Counted from the stretch's first letter, positions 11,821-24,892 are shown. The stretch is DNA of 64,000 nucleotides from Nymphaea colorata (GCF_008831285.2 NC_045141.1:13626106-13690105); one strand, 5' to 3'. The notes: generated by a model from the letters alone, not told the origin. A program made the numbers and translations.

Positions 11821-14800
11821 TGAAATTTTTTACAACAGTGCCCCTTAGCAAAAATTTTTTTGACTCGGCAGCTGTTCATAACTGGTTTAGCTGTATTAGA
11901 ACCTGGATGATTTGATTCAGTTTCTAGTTTACAAGATAGTGGACTAAACCATAATCACAAAAAACACACTTTTTTCAAAAAAAAAAAAAGTGTATAAAAC
12001 ACGAGAAATAAATTAGCCGTTTAACAATTAGAAAATTTTTCTTTTTTAACATCAAAACAAATCAGAAAAAAAACGTTTTTTTGCATTTCTCCCCATTATT
12101 TTCGCTTTAGGCACTTTTTTTACGCTTTTTAATGTCAAACTGCTTGTTTTCATTTTCTAATTTTTGTTTGTTACTTGTCTAATTTTTTATGTTTGTGTTA
12201 TTAGTTTCTCACTTATTTTATTTTCCCTCATTTTCAAGATTTTTTATAAATACTTACCCTTTTTCTGCTTTTTTTCAAGCTCTTAGTATTACACTCAAGA
12301 AAAACCTCACTTGAAAACAATTTTTTTTTCACTACAGCATAAGCCGATAAATGTCATTTCTGGCCTTTTGTGATGATTGTATGCAAAATTTGCATCCTAA
12401 ATGAAATTTTCCCTTTTTCTTTTTGAAACTAAACTTGAACTTCAATCTAACAGGAGCGAAAATAAGAAAAAGATGCCACATCGAAGCACTACTTTCCAAA
12501 ACAAAGCAATTAGATTAAAGCTAGCTAGAAAGCAGAAAGCAGGCTTCAGACGTGTAGTTTTATACTCAACTTTCTCAAAGGCCAAAAACATGAATTATCA
12601 ATTCCAGGAACTGGTAATCAGTAAACTGAGATTCAAGGTTCATAATTCAAGAACAGATTGATCTCAGAGACAGGGCTGACAGGAAGGTTCAGCCTGTGTT
12701 TCGACCCATGTGGGTCCTGACCTGGACCTGGCTGGGATGATGGATTATTGGATGCAAAATAAGTTAAGTCTTTGGACTCTTTAAAGTGCTCATTTTTACT
12801 AGCAAATTGTACAAGTAGACTGATCTGGACGAAGCCAGTTCTTATGCAGTGGACCAATGGCATAGCTAGGATTTTTTTATGGCGCTCGAGTCACGGTTCT
12901 GCATGCAATTTTTGAGTCATCACGATATAATTTTGAGTTGTTTCAATAAAATTTTTGATGAACTGGTGTTGGCAGTCGGCTGCACGAGCCCCCATGCACC
13001 TCTGTTACTGCAGCGGATCGAACTCCAAAACTTGATTGTTAGTGTGGACTTAAAGCAGAGGTCCCCTCGCCAGCCTGCCTGCTATTTCTCATGGCTGTGA
13101 CAAAGATATTCAGCTAACAAAGACACATCCACCACATTGAAGGGCAAGACTGAGAGGCAAGGATTCTGTTCTCTACCCTGTTAGGGCACAACTTGATCAA
13201 GATGCCAGGCAGCCAATCCACATAACAGGTGAGTCTTCACTAACAAGTAGAAATAATTTCTGATCTCTGTCACATGCGTGCTCTAACTTATGTTGGTCTT
13301 ATGTGCTCGTGGATACTATTTTCATATGCATAACTTAGTGTTATATATGACTTACTTGTATAATATTTCTAATGTAAAGTTTATGCATCATTTACCGGGT
13401 AGTATCTTGTCTTCTTTCTATCCATGTTCTTGTGACATAATGACTCAAAAACTAAATTAAATGGTTGGTTCGACAGATTTAAACCTGCATCTAGCTAGCT
13501 TTTGTTTATTCACAAAGACATAGAGCACTAGCATAAGTGGTAGTAAGTCAGGTATTTTTTTAGACCCCTCGTTTTATATATGACTATTCTTCGGTTCTTT
13601 CTCTCTTACAAGAGCAAGGTAAGGTGTCTTGGAGTTTGACAAGTGTTCCGTCACTCTACCCCAATCTTTAAAACAGATTTTTGAAACATTGTGTCAGTAT
13701 TACTATAGTCAAACACCTTCCTTAAGGTACACACATCTGCGTGTTCAGGACTGCGGATCTAAGTATTGAATGCTTGCACCAACTGTGACGGCTCGGTCCA
13801 AAACTGGCGCAAATGCTTAGTTGAAAATCTGAACCTGCCTGTTAGCTGAAATCATTTCATGCGGCGAAAGAAGTAAGAACCAAGTTGCTGATAGCAAAAC
13901 AGCTAGGTTTTTAAACCCCCTCATATAATTTCAAGATGATCAATAGAACATGATTCTCAAGTCAACTTCACAAATGCAGGGTTTACAATGTAGTACTCAC
14001 GACGAACTTGTTCAACGTATCAAGTGCTGTGAAATCTCAAAGAAGCTGTTCGACTACAGTAACACTGTTATTATCCATGAACAAGGCCCAAAGAATGAGG
14101 TATATTCATAGAACACAACACATGAATCTGTTCCATTTTTTTGGGTACAGATTCTTGTGACAACAAAAATACATTACTGTTGTCACACAGTGTCATAAGT
14201 AACTGCGGTGTGTCATGTGTAATTGATCTGGGCTCTCGTATAACCACCTAATTCTATGGTTTAGAAACAATCTATGGGCAAAAGCTTTATTTTATTCGTA
14301 GCTAGGGTCGATGAAGTTTTTTGATGTAGCTGGCGTTGGCAAGAATTGGTCCATCTGATCTAGGAGTCTAATTTTATTAAAATCCTGGCTAATAGATCAA
14401 GATATAGGATCCCACTATTAATTTGGTTATATCACTTATTTCAAAGATTCTTGGATATGAAATATAAAACAAAGATGCACTTTACATGCAAAAAGTATCT
14501 GGATCAGATCTTGATCCATGTCCAATTTTACATGATATCCAAATTCACTTAAATCTGGTCCATCGGACTTAAGTATGATAAAAAGTGCGTTCAGATTTTA
14601 TTTTTAATGCTTGAATGTGGAGACAGTGAATTTGTTTTGAATCACATATTCCAACACACAGGCTTAGAATTATTTTAGATAATGATAAAGAACTATGAAC
14701 CAACCCTTTATTTGTAGTTTTTGTCTCAAAAAAGTGTGTTTTGTTGAAGGATGAAAAATTTTACGCATTTTGTTTATTTACTGATGCTTGTCCAATTTGA

Positions 14801-14970
14801 AAAGGGGGTTGAGGTAATGGTGAGGCGGGTTTGCTAGGTGGCTGTTCTTGTTTCAAGCTCTTGTAGCTTCAACGTTTTATGCTGTAAAGGGGGAGTACCA
14901 ATATGTAAGTTGAAGCATAGCAGAGGTGACATTCCAGGCACTTAAAAGTAGCCCCGTACTTTGGAGGAGG
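14801..14970 (+). repeat. SINE-like element, family A, copy 1
   Basis: The head (GGTTGAGGTAATGGTGAGGCGGG) has box A-like spacing. A box B-like TGTTTCAAGCTCT (about 14849-14861) follows, then the family's central motif ATGTAAGTTGAAGCATAG at 14903-14920 and AAAGTAGCCCCGTACTTT near 14945. The same order of blocks recurs at 35.4, 46.1, 51.1 and 56.4 kb, with a head-only copy at 17.4 kb. Confidence 0.55.
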
Positions 14971-15204
14971 AATAGGAGGAAGGAAAGAAGGGGGGAGAGG
15001 GGATACTTCGACCTTCACTCGGACAGCGGGATTTCCTCCCACTCACCCAAAAAACTGATCTTGACTAAACAAAATCTATTGATCACATAAATGAGAAGAG
15101 ATCTTTAAAACTAAGAAAAAAATCCCACTACGCTTATTAAGCAATCATTTGCAGCAAATATATATAATTTGAAAGTGTTTTAATCTGTTTGAGTTCTTTC
15201 CCTA

Positions 15205-17925
15205 AGATGTTAAGATCCTAGGTTTTGTTGCTCCAGAAAGATTTTGTACTGGGCATGCTTGTGATGTATTGTATCATGATATACAGAAGAAATACCACTT
15301 GGATGGTTTGACAGAAAATGAAAAGTCTGGAAAAAGGATAAAATTATGAAAGATAAGAAAAGTAATAAAAATATAATGCAGTGAGTAATAAAATAAGTAA
15401 CTTTCCAAAGTAGAAACATATACATGCGTTCATGAACCTTGTAAACTTTAATCAACTTAATTTAATCAGGTAATTGCTTGCTAAATGACCTGGTTCGTTT
15501 TCATGTATGTCAAGTTACATAAAGATCATACAAGACAGCATAGTATAGAAATGAAAAAAATCTAAATCTAGTTCTTGAACTTGTACTCACATTTATATTT
15601 AATGATTTAAAGGATTGAAGTTCGTATAAGAAATGCTACTCTCTCAAGGTAGACCAGGGGTGGAGGCAGGTGTAGGCTACATGTGTGCAATTGCCCATAA
15701 TGACCCCAAAACATTTTATATATATATATATATATATTGAAATTTATGAGCAATTTTTCTCATTTACATATTCGCACCCTTTATATATTGAATTTTCCAG
15801 CTCCACCCTTGAGGTTAGCCACTAGAAACTAGAAAGATGACTAGTTTAAGTAAAACTAGGCTCATGAATCATAAGCAGTTAATAGCTACTTGCTCATGAT
15901 GTGTCAAAAAGGAGAACTTGCCTTAACATATTGAAATTGATGATGGACTGCTCAAATGAAGTTGGTGGAGAAGGTGTCCATAATGTAGATGATGCTGATG
16001 CTGGAAGTGTGTATATAATTGTTACTACTAGGTCATCATCATTTCAAAATTTAGGGATAACTCTACCCAAATATTTCCTATTGTAATGCTTCGCTCTTGT
16101 TTTCCAAGCTCGGAAGCATGTGAAACAGAATCACATCTGGATTTATGGACATATATATGGTCTAATGAGGTCAGAACATCTGAAATTAAGATGACAGTTA
16201 TACGTACTACCATGCAGCCTTGATAAAAGTCACATCTTCCAATATGTTTATCTGAAGTTGATTTTTCAGTTAGTCCATCTGACTTTGTCATGAATTATGT
16301 TTCTACCTGCCATTCGGGTGAATGGGGTGTTACACACCGTCCGAAAGAAAGCCGAAACCCCCACCTAACTTTTCATCCCTTCAGTGACTCAGTGGGGTTC
16401 TTAAAGGCCCTTTAAGAAAGATTAAATAGTGCTCGAGACTGGTGTGGTGCACATTTTGAAGTTGTGTAAGATGACAAGATAGTCTTCCCACTCTTCCTTC
16501 AATGTGGAAATGGCTGTTCAAGTGAATATGTTAGTCTAGGAACTTATTGTATTGGTTTTCAATCTCTTGAATCTACAATGCTAAAAACTTCACATTTTGT
16601 GTTCAATATTCAAGAATAATGTAAATCGTATAATGTTTGACTGTTATGGATTATTCTTGTATGATGACTATATCATTATTAGTTATTATACAACTTATTA
16701 CATAATTATTAATAACTTAATATATATAATAGTTGTTTCCCATACTTTTTTAACATATATGTTAAGTTATATATGACAAGCCGATATATAATGTAATATA
16801 ACTGTATTAAGATTGACTGTATGTAATACATACTGTCATAGTTAGTTAAAGGGTCGCATAAGTGCGCCTAGTCGTGCCCAAGCGCTTGGCACAGCCTATT
16901 ATCCAAGATGCGCCTACTAACGGCTTCGATAACATAGATGTAAGTCAATCTTAGCTCTTGGGCTCAATTGAACTTCAAGAAAATTGCATGAAAAATGACT
17001 GAAAAAATGAAACAAAAGGTGGGGTTTACATGATTGGTGGTATCCCAAAAATGTAAAAGATATGCAAAACTCTCTTAAAAGTTCAGAATGCGAAAGGAAG
17101 AACAATATGAAGAGAAACTTGCGGTCTCCTAAATCCCCATCTTCTTCTATCTTCACTGCTGTTATATGTTGCCAACACTTCCGCAGTTTCTAGAAATTTC
17201 TTTTCTTTGGAAGAAAGTTGGTTAAGCAGAAGACTTGGAGTTTTGAGTTTCCAGTATCCCCATTTTTGGCATCAAGTACACTAGGGTAGAGACTATGCTA
17301 TAGAAAGAGGTCCCACTGGCTTTTGGAAACTTAAAAGCCCCAAAATGTTGCTGGAAATTTATATTTTGGTACCAGTAGAGTGTTCTAAAACTTTGTCAAA
17401 TTTATAGAACCAAATGTCTATCTCCAAAGAGGTTGGCGCAATGGTCGGGGTGGGGTTTGGTAGGCAGTTGGTTCTCTTTTCAAATCTATTTGGCATCAAC
17501 AAGATCAAGCACGGCAGAACGGCATCTTAAAGCTCCGAAAGCATGCCCTATATCGTAGGGAATAAAGGGTTTGGTGTGGGATGCCAAAGCGTGAGGCAGT
17601 AATGAAATAGTAGACTGGTTCTAAATCTCGGTGGAATTGCCTGGTTGTGCCTGTTTTTGGTAAGGCTTTCTATATAGTTTTATTGGTACCACCACAGTAC
17701 CTCTTCGAAGCATATTTGGGAAGACTAGCTTAGTCATTTTCTTTTGTTTGCATTACTCTTGCAATTTTTCTCTGGACATTCTAGAATCTTATCACTTTGG
17801 TTCTTTGGTTCTTGATTGCGAAAATGTGTCTTGTAACTATGTTTGGTTCTTTGCTATCCTTTTTCACCAAATATAGAATGCAAAGATAAATTTTTGTATC
17901 AAGTGGTGCAAAAAATGAAGCACTG
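15205..17925 (+). repeat. Diverged copy of the COX6a intron-2 sequence
   Basis: This segment aligns in direct orientation and in the same order with 38800-41960, which lies inside intron 2 of the COX6a gene. Matching blocks include GGGCATGCTTG (15250 and 38843), AAGTTGGTGGAGAA (15958 and 39398), CCTTGATAAAAGTCACATCTT (16220 and 39682), CACTGCTGTTATATGTTGCC (17154 and 40174) and GGTTCTTTGCTATCCTTTTT (17846 and 41889). Open frames inside both copies share only short diluted similarity and are broken, so the tract looks non-coding. COX6a exons are not found at the expected distance on either side. Confidence 0.75.
17427..17505 (+). repeat. SINE-like element, family A, head-only copy
   Basis: GGTTGGCGCAATGGTCGGGG (17431-17450) is the clearest box A-bearing head of the family. 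TAGGCAGTTGGTTCTC and a degraded box B (TTTTCAAATCT) follow. The central motif seen in other copies is missing, so this copy is truncated. It lies inside the COX6a-intron-like tract at a place where the two tracts do not align, which suggests insertion after the duplication. Confidence 0.45.
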
Positions 17926-19156
17926 GGTAGATCAACGTACCCGTGTAACTTAGCTTATCAGCCCCATCAACCACGGATTACACCTGTGGTCTTTCTGCAT
18001 TTGAATGTGTTCCGATACCTAAAACTGTCAAGTTTAATTAGTAATAAGTTTGGGCAGGAAGTTTTTTTTTTTTTTTTCTTAAGTATACTCAGGTTGTAGT
18101 AAACAATCTATCTGTGGATGTTCCCTACGGCTCGTTTGGCAATAGTAATATTTGTTATCATGGTTCATCAATCTGTCTCACACAGATACAGATTAAGGTA
18201 GATTCATAGAATATTTGTTACCATGGTTCATAAATCTACCCAAATCTTTAGGGTAGATTTATTGTTATTGCCAAACAATACTCTAAAAGATAAACATTTT
18301 AGGTTTGTATTGCAGATCTATTATCTTGGCCTGTCTGAGAGAATCAAGAGTTTTCCGCCATATACCTATCCGGAGAGTGAAGGACGGTGCATAGCAGGGA
18401 CTAAAAACCGCATATCCAAAAATGGGAACCCACAGGAACATTTTATCATATATCAATGGGATGCATAGAAAAAGGTGCAGGTAGAATCAGAATTTTTTTG
18501 TTAAGGGGCATTAGAAATAAATTTTTAAATGCCATCAACATAAAATGAATAAAAATTACCCTAAAATTTAATCTAAACAAGCCTTTTTTACGGATCCTGA
18601 GCAATTGCACACTGCAAAGGTGAAACTTAGGAAACCAATTAGACATCCATCATCATGCACATATCAGTCCCTAAATCCGAGCCTAAGTTGATGCATGACT
18701 GTTCTTCAACTAGTATAATATCATAGATTAGTCATTTTTCATGTTTAACCTTTTCTAGGGTGATAAGGAAAACGATGGCTCATATTGCACCAAAAGTTTG
18801 TTGAGATCAAATCAGAAATTTTATTTAATTTGGTGTAAGGCATTGTCTTTACAGAGTAAGCGACAACAGGTGCTCTTTAGGGTTCTGACCAGTCAAAAAA
18901 GCAGATGCATTTTTAGTGTTGTTTAGAAGTGAGTATGGCCGTTCTGGATAAATGGCTTAGGAGCTATTTGTTCCTCTTATTTGTAACTTTAGTTACATGC
19001 AGCTTCTGTTCTATGTCCTCCCCATACATGATTTTGATGCATAATTTGTTCATCTCTACTTAGCAAGCGAATCGTTTCACATTCAATCCTTTCTCTCATC
19101 ATACCTTTGCAGTTTGAGTTCCACTTGGCAATCAATCCATCGGAGAGAGTTGAGGA
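17926..19156. other. Intergenic and upstream region of the PPR gene
   Basis: Apart from the MITE-like element and a T-run near 18063-18078, nothing is recognised. The final 100-150 bp presumably includes the 5' leader of the PPR gene. No TATA box is obvious, as is usual for weakly expressed plant PPR genes. Confidence 0.45.
18134..18276. mobile_element. MITE-like element with terminal inverted repeats
   Basis: The left end GTTTGGCAATAGTAATA and the reverse complement of the right end (GTTTGGCAATAACAATA) match at 15 of 17 positions over a total length of about 143 bp. No coding sequence lies between them. Small size with inverted ends fits a miniature inverted-repeat transposable element. I could not assign a superfamily because no target-site duplication is clear. 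Confidence 0.5.
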
Positions 19157-20671
19157 ATGATAATGCGTCTGCTATTTTCCTCAATCATAAGTTTCTGTAA
19201 CGCTGACTATCGTAGCCATCGCTTCCTTCTCCGACGTACCTCTTCTTCTTGCTTTCTACTCTCTCATCTCCTTCATTCTTCGCCCTCTTCTGGCCATGTC
19301 CAGAAAGCAAGGAATAGCCATGAACCGAGGACCGCCCACAGTCCAAGCCCTCGACATGTCACTCAAAATCGGGATCCAATGACAGAAATGGTACTCAGGA
19401 TTCTCCGGAGCATCAATCACAAGGATTTAGAATCTGGGTATTCGATCCCTGCTCTTGACAACGCCATAATCGACCAGAAGGTAGTCGGTGAAGTGATTAA
19501 GAGCCACGCCAACGATTGGAAACTCGCATATGCATTCTTCAACTGGGTCTCGAAAAGATGCGGCTACCGACACAGCGTAGAGGCATATAATTCAATGATC
19601 GATGTGCTAGGGAAGGCCTTGGAATTTGATCTCTCTTGGGTTTTGATTCAGAAGATGAAGCGAGATGGTGTCTGTCCAAACTACGTCACATTCAGAACCA
19701 TGTTCAATCGGTATGCTTGCGCTCACATGGTGTCTGAAGCCGTGGAAGCATACCATCTAGCTGAAGACTTCGGTTTGAGGGACCGAACGTGCTTCTCCAA
19801 CCTCATCGACGCTCTCTGCGAGCGTAAGCACGTCGTGGAGGCCGAGGGCCTGTCGATCGGAGAGAATTGCGAGTACCCACTTGATACGAAGACGTTCAAC
19901 ATCCTTCTACGTGGTTGGATGAAGATGGGGTGGTGGAGCAAATGCAGGAGCTTTTGGGAGGCAAGGGAGCAATTAAGGGTCGAAGCAGACCTTCACAGTT
20001 ACAGCATTTACATGGACATTCTGGCGAAGTCCGGCAAGCCGTATAAGGCTGTCAAACTGTTTGCTGAAATGAAGAAGAGAGGGATCGCTTTGGACGTGGT
20101 CGCTTACAACACTGCTATCCATTCATTGGGCCTTGCTGGTGATGTTGATCAAGCGATTCATCTCTTTCACGATATGTTGGAGTCCGGGCATCGGCCGACC
20201 ATTTCTACGTATAACGCGATACTGAAGAACCTCTGCAAGGCTGGCAGGGCTAAGCAGGCGCTTGTGTTGCTTGATCAGATGCCGAAGAGAGGGTTCCCGC
20301 CCGATGCCATCACGTACCACTCTTTCTTTTCGAATGTGTCGGATCCCAAGGTCATCCTCCAACTGTTTGATAAAATGATTGAAAGAGGTTGTACTCCAAT
20401 AATGGACACATATGTGCTGCTGATCAAGAAGTTTGGGGAGTGGGGTTACCTCCGCCCTGTGTTCAAGATCTGGAAGACGATGGAGGAGCATGGAATCAGC
20501 CCAGATCACTTCGCATACAATGTGCTGATCGATACTTTGATACGGAAAGGTTGCATCGATTTGGCAAGGAAGTATGACAAGGAAATGTTGGCACGGGGCC
20601 TTTCTCCTAGGCCTCGCAAGGAGTTGAGAACTGAATACCTTAGTGGAGAATCAGATGTTGATTGTGCTTGA
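19157..20671 (+). CDS. P-class pentatricopeptide repeat protein, probably mitochondrial
   Basis: An intact intronless frame of 504 residues, as is usual for plant PPR genes. The first 45 residues are rich in Ser, Arg and Leu with almost no acidic residues, which fits a mitochondrial presequence. From about residue 141 to 490 come roughly ten 35-residue helical repeats, for example TFNILLRGWMKMGWW, AYNTAIHSLGLAGDVDQAIH, TYNAILKNLCKAGRAKQAL and AYNVLIDTLIRKGCIDLARK. The repeats are P type, with no E or DYW extension, so a role in organelle RNA stability, splicing or translation is expected rather than C-to-U editing. The RNA target cannot be read from sequence alone. The overall pattern recalls the At1g52640/At1g80550 group, but orthology is not certain. 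The start was chosen because it is the first ATG and gives the targeting sequence. Confidence 0.92.
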   Translation: MIMRLLFSSIISFCNADYRSHRFLLRRTSSSCFLLSHLLHSSPSSGHVQKARNSHEPRTAHSPSPRHVTQNRDPMTEMVLRILRSINHKDLESGYSIPALDNAIIDQKVVGEVIKSHANDWKLAYAFFNWVSKRCGYRHSVEAYNSMIDVLGKALEFDLSWVLIQKMKRDGVCPNYVTFRTMFNRYACAHMVSEAVEAYHLAEDFGLRDRTCFSNLIDALCERKHVVEAEGLSIGENCEYPLDTKTFNILLRGWMKMGWWSKCRSFWEAREQLRVEADLHSYSIYMDILAKSGKPYKAVKLFAEMKKRGIALDVVAYNTAIHSLGLAGDVDQAIHLFHDMLESGHRPTISTYNAILKNLCKAGRAKQALVLLDQMPKRGFPPDAITYHSFFSNVSDPKVILQLFDKMIERGCTPIMDTYVLLIKKFGEWGYLRPVFKIWKTMEEHGISPDHFAYNVLIDTLIRKGCIDLARKYDKEMLARGLSPRPRKELRTEYLSGESDVDCA

Positions 20672-23600
20672 GATTTAGATGCGGCAGGTGCACAAGGATC
20701 TCAGCTAGAAGTGTCCTACTTGCCACTTGCCAGTTGAGATGAAAATCATGAAATGTCTCATTATTGGCCGAAAGGTTCTATTAACTGAAGATTGCTCTCG
20801 ACTATTGAGCAGAAGGGACTAAGAAGTTTGTACGAACTGAAAAATTAGTTGTGCCCATCTAAGCCGCAGGAGATCATGATAGATACTGTCTTGGCCTAGC
20901 GAAGAAAGGAAAGACAGCAAATATATTATGTTGATTTAGGAGCAACGGCCAATTCCTTGCACTCCATTTTGTTGCAAAGAACCCCAACTGTTGAAGATTT
21001 AAGATGATAGATGTTAAATCCCCATCTTCTTAGAGTCCACATCTATTTGGACAACTATTTTTGTTATGAGCTGAATGCGATTGTAGTCCATTCATAGATA
21101 ATATGTTCGGATGAGGAAGTGCTTCATAACTTAAGCGGCTGGAATATGCTTTTGATTTGGAGATGTTAAAACGGGGAACTACTGGACTTCTGCAACGCAG
21201 ATAGAGATGCCATGCTCCTGAGAAGGCTAAATTGGAGGGCTGATGGTTCCCAATTTTTGGCTCCGTCTGTACAAACATTGTAAGAACTAACAGAGTACAT
21301 AAGGAAGATACCCATGCAGAAATATTTGTGTACTCGTATGCATGTTTGCTATTAAAATATTCCACTTGGAACAGCATAAATATGCCGGATACGCTTTTAT
21401 CTGTAATGGGCAATAAAATTCATAGGTTCTAAAATTAATGGGATTACAACTGGAATCAGAGTATCCAAAAGCAGAGGAAAGAACAGCTACCAGTTGATTT
21501 GTGACCATGGATCATGTTTTCCCAACTTAAGAGCATCATTTTATTTGATTTTATGGAATTTTTTTGATCTGTTTCAAGTATGATTTCTTTACACATTTGT
21601 TCTTCAATGCGTCGATTATAATATGCAAGTCATTTTTGTTATTTACGTCATAAATGAGAAAAGTTGGAAAACCACTTTTACAGATTCTATCATGCTTAGC
21701 TGCCAGATTTCTTTCAGCTATGACTCCTTTCTTATGAGCAAAACTCGCACACAGATATACACAAAATGCCTTCGACCTGGTTTGTTTGAAGGGTTCTCCC
21801 TTTCTGCAACTACTTAACTAAAATGATTAAGGAAAAAATCTAATTTAAAAGATGGTCGATTATATATCACTTGCGGAGATTCTTTTCAATGCCAAGTGCA
21901 TATATAAAATGCCTGCAAATAAAATAATGTTTTTTGAAAGCAATATTCCTTGCCTGGATAATCCTTCATGCAATTTAAATATGATAATATCTTTTGCCGG
22001 CTCACAACTGACTCGATTTGTTGGCTTGGCTTGGCAACCTGACCGTTTGAATTCAATCTCTGGCATTTATAACTCCACAGAGAAGAATCACTGTTTCCGT
22101 TCTCACGTCCACTAAAATTATTGACTATTTAACCTAGGATCTTTGAAGAAAAAATGTACTGGCAGTTGATTCTATGTAGAGTTCAGATTGATTGAGATAT
22201 ATATAGAGTTTTGGGTGGAAAATCCTATCCCTTAAAAGAGTCTCGAAGCTTCCACCCAACTTGGGCTAGAGTCTCCTTTCGATGTCTCCGGAGTGCCTTG
22301 TGCCTTGATTGGTCCCTTACAAACATGTACCAACAAGAACTTTTCATTTGGTTTGAACTGGTACATGTCGCTTTGTCTCTAGAAGAAGACGTGTTAATCA
22401 GATGGGAGGAGAGAGATTTTGGGCTTTGATCTGTTGATCAGATGGGAGGAGAGAGGAGAAGACTTGGATGACAGCTTTGTGCAGAAAATGGCCGCTGCCA
22501 TGAATCAGCAAGATTGAATGACCTTCTTTTCATTTGCAAGATGATCAGGATGGGTAAGTACTCAATTAGCGGCTGATAATCTACAATTTCGGAGGAAGCA
22601 AGCTTGTTATTCAACCGGCCTGACTTGTTGATGCTGTCCTTAATTTTCCTGGTCGTTTGAGGAACAGGAATCAAACGTGCTCTTAGGCTCTCTTTCAACC
22701 TCCGTTCAAAATGGAGTCACATGATAATCGATTCCAATCTTTCGATAACAATGGTGATCTCAAACTCTCAACGGCGTTGCAGGAACCATGGTGCTGCTTT
22801 TCAATTGCCTGCAACAGAACGTTTCTCAATCGGTGCTTCAGTGTGAGAAAGTTAAGAACACAACTAAAAGCCGAAAACCCGGCAAGTAGACACACTACTG
22901 CTTGATATTACCTACTGACAGAAAACTTACCAAACCAAAAAAAAAAAAAAACTTCAACCAAAAAAAGTTTTCCAGTGTTCAATTTGCCGTCAGAGGTTCC
23001 ATTTCTGCATTCAGCAGTCACAGCATTCGGTGATTCATTTTTGTTTCATTTTTTCTTTCCTCATAAAGGCTATCATTTACAATTTGTAAAATAACAAGCC
23101 AAGAACTGATTGAGTTGCGTTGGCCGTTAGGTGCAGGCAACCCATAAGTGCAGTAAGAGCAGGGCAACATTTTGTTAAATTTTTTTTAAATAATGTCTTT
23201 TTTAGTTTTTTTTATTGTTTTCGATTTTCATTTTTGTCAAAACAAAAAGTTTTCTTTTTCTATGTGAACTGTAGTTTCATCATGGTTTCGTCGTCTTTTT
23301 TTAAGTGTGATTGGAGAGATAAAAGGCCAAGGAAGAAGTGTACGAAATATATGATATTGTTGGAAAGTACACTCAAAAAGTGCAACTTATGAGTTTTTTA
23401 TAAAATTGTTTTTTATTAATGATAAAACACCATTTTAAGCATATTTTAATAAAATAGCTTGCTTTTACGAATACTGCACTTTCGAAGGAGTAAAAGTTTT
23501 TTTGTTTTCATTTTTGACTTTGTACGGAGGGTCTTCTTTTAACATTTTTAATATAGGAAGGGTTCATTCCATGTCATGGTTATAAGAAAGGCTAGAGCAA

Positions 23601-23898
23601 AAGGCTGGCCTCCTTGCTCAAGGACCGGCTCGAGTCAAGTCAAGTATTTCATTAAAAATTTGGATGTGTTCTAGACGAGCTCGAGTTAGCTTGACTTGTT
23701 AAACAGTCCTAATTATCGGTAGGAGGCTTTCACACCCTCCCTTGAAGGCGATAACATATAATTTGCCTAGTTAATTGATCAATATATGAAAATTTAAATA
23801 GATGTATGTAAGTTTCTCTATAATGAAAGCAAGGAGCCCATCTTAATGTCTATCATAAATGTTATTAAAAATTTTCCTTTCCTTCTTCTTTTTCTTAC

Positions 23899-24101
23899 CA
23901 CTATGTTTGCATGAAAGGAAAGAGAAGGAAATGAATGGATGGAAGGGAAAGGAAGCGAAAGAGAAGGGAATGGAATGGAGATGGAAAAGGAGAAGAAAGG
24001 AAAAGGAGGGAATTATCATCTATTCCTTTCCCTCCCAATCTTTTCAAACTCATTTCCTTCTCCTTCATTTCCTTTCATTTTCCATGCATCCAAACATAGT
24101 T
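23899..24101. mobile_element. Foldback element with purine-rich and pyrimidine-rich arms
   Basis: The left arm starts ACTATGTTTGCATGAAAGGAAA and the right arm ends CATGCATCCAAACATAGT, so the ends are inverted repeats of one another. The left half is almost pure A/G on the plus strand and the right half almost pure C/T, giving a potential long hairpin. Further CATCCAAACA motifs at about 24131 and 24190 suggest nested or extended ends. It has no coding capacity. A non-autonomous DNA element is the likeliest origin. Confidence 0.5.
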
Positions 24102-24635
24102 ATTAATTCTTTCTTCCTTTCTCTTCATATTAATTAGTCATCCAAACAAGGAAAGACCTTTCTTTTCATTCCTTTCTCTCCCTCTCCCTCCATCCAAACA
24201 GGCTGTAAATGTTGGACTGCCACCATCTTGTTGGGTAGCAATAATAACTCAGAATGTCATATAACACTTTAATGAAAGATTGGGCAGTTGAGGACATTGA
24301 ATTGAATTAGGACCTGCAACGCCTGTACCTCTGACCTGGAGACCAAGAGACCATCATCCCCTTTTTCTTAAGGTTCGCTTCTCGCCAGCTTCTGCGTCAC
24401 TGCTCAATTCACAGCCACTTTCTCCAGCCTGATACAAATATTTTCCAAAAAAAACTTGCTCTCTCATCTCTATTGCGTGTGATGTAAGTGACTTCAAAAT
24501 GCTACTTAGTCCCCAACATGATGAATCACCTCATGTCTTCTCCTGAATTGTGGGTGAGCTGAAATCCCCGCACTACAAACGGGACAAAAGTTGGTAGGCA
24601 GCTAGACTTTGTTTCGAGCTATCGTGATGAAATCT

Positions 24636-24892
24636 TTCATTGGGAAGTGAGGCAAACTATATTTTCAAAACTTTGGTGGGGGCAAAATATAAGTTTTCAA
24701 ACATTTGTTAAATGAAATCTTTTATAATTTTTCTTTTTAAGAAAATTTTGAGAGGGGGCCACTGTTCATTGGGAAGTGAGGCAAACTATATTTTCAAAAC
24801 TTTGGTGGGGGCAAAATATAAGTTTTCAAACATTTGTTAAATGAATTTTTTTTATAATTTTTCTTTTAAGAAAATTTTGAGAGGGGGCCACT
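24636..24892. repeat. 129-bp tandem duplication (2 copies)
   Basis: The segment beginning TTCATTGGGAAGTGAGGCAA and ending GAGAGGGGGCCACT occurs twice in a row (24636-24764, 24765-24892). The copies differ by only a few bases in the T-rich part, so the duplication is recent. No gene lies within it. Confidence 0.9.

Larger units (their letters stand above)
7481..14800. other. Intergenic repeat-derived tract
   Basis: There is no gene I can support in this stretch. Open frames (for example 7735-8061 plus, 8674-9048 plus, 12401-12661 plus) show no domain or family resemblance. It contains two related segments rich in ATTCGAATTC / GATTCAGAT type motifs (9400-9660 and 10620-10905, one roughly the reverse complement in style of the other), the 51-bp tandem duplication at 9714-9815, and one half of an inverted pair of dispersed repeats at 11703-11820. 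Long A/T runs are common around 11.9-12.3 kb. Confidence 0.55.

Noticed and set aside
16812-16835. Near-perfect palindrome GACTGTATGTA-A-TACATACTGTC
   Set aside because: It is short and AT-rich, surrounded by similar text, and not linked to a gene. Palindromes of this size are expected by chance in such DNA.
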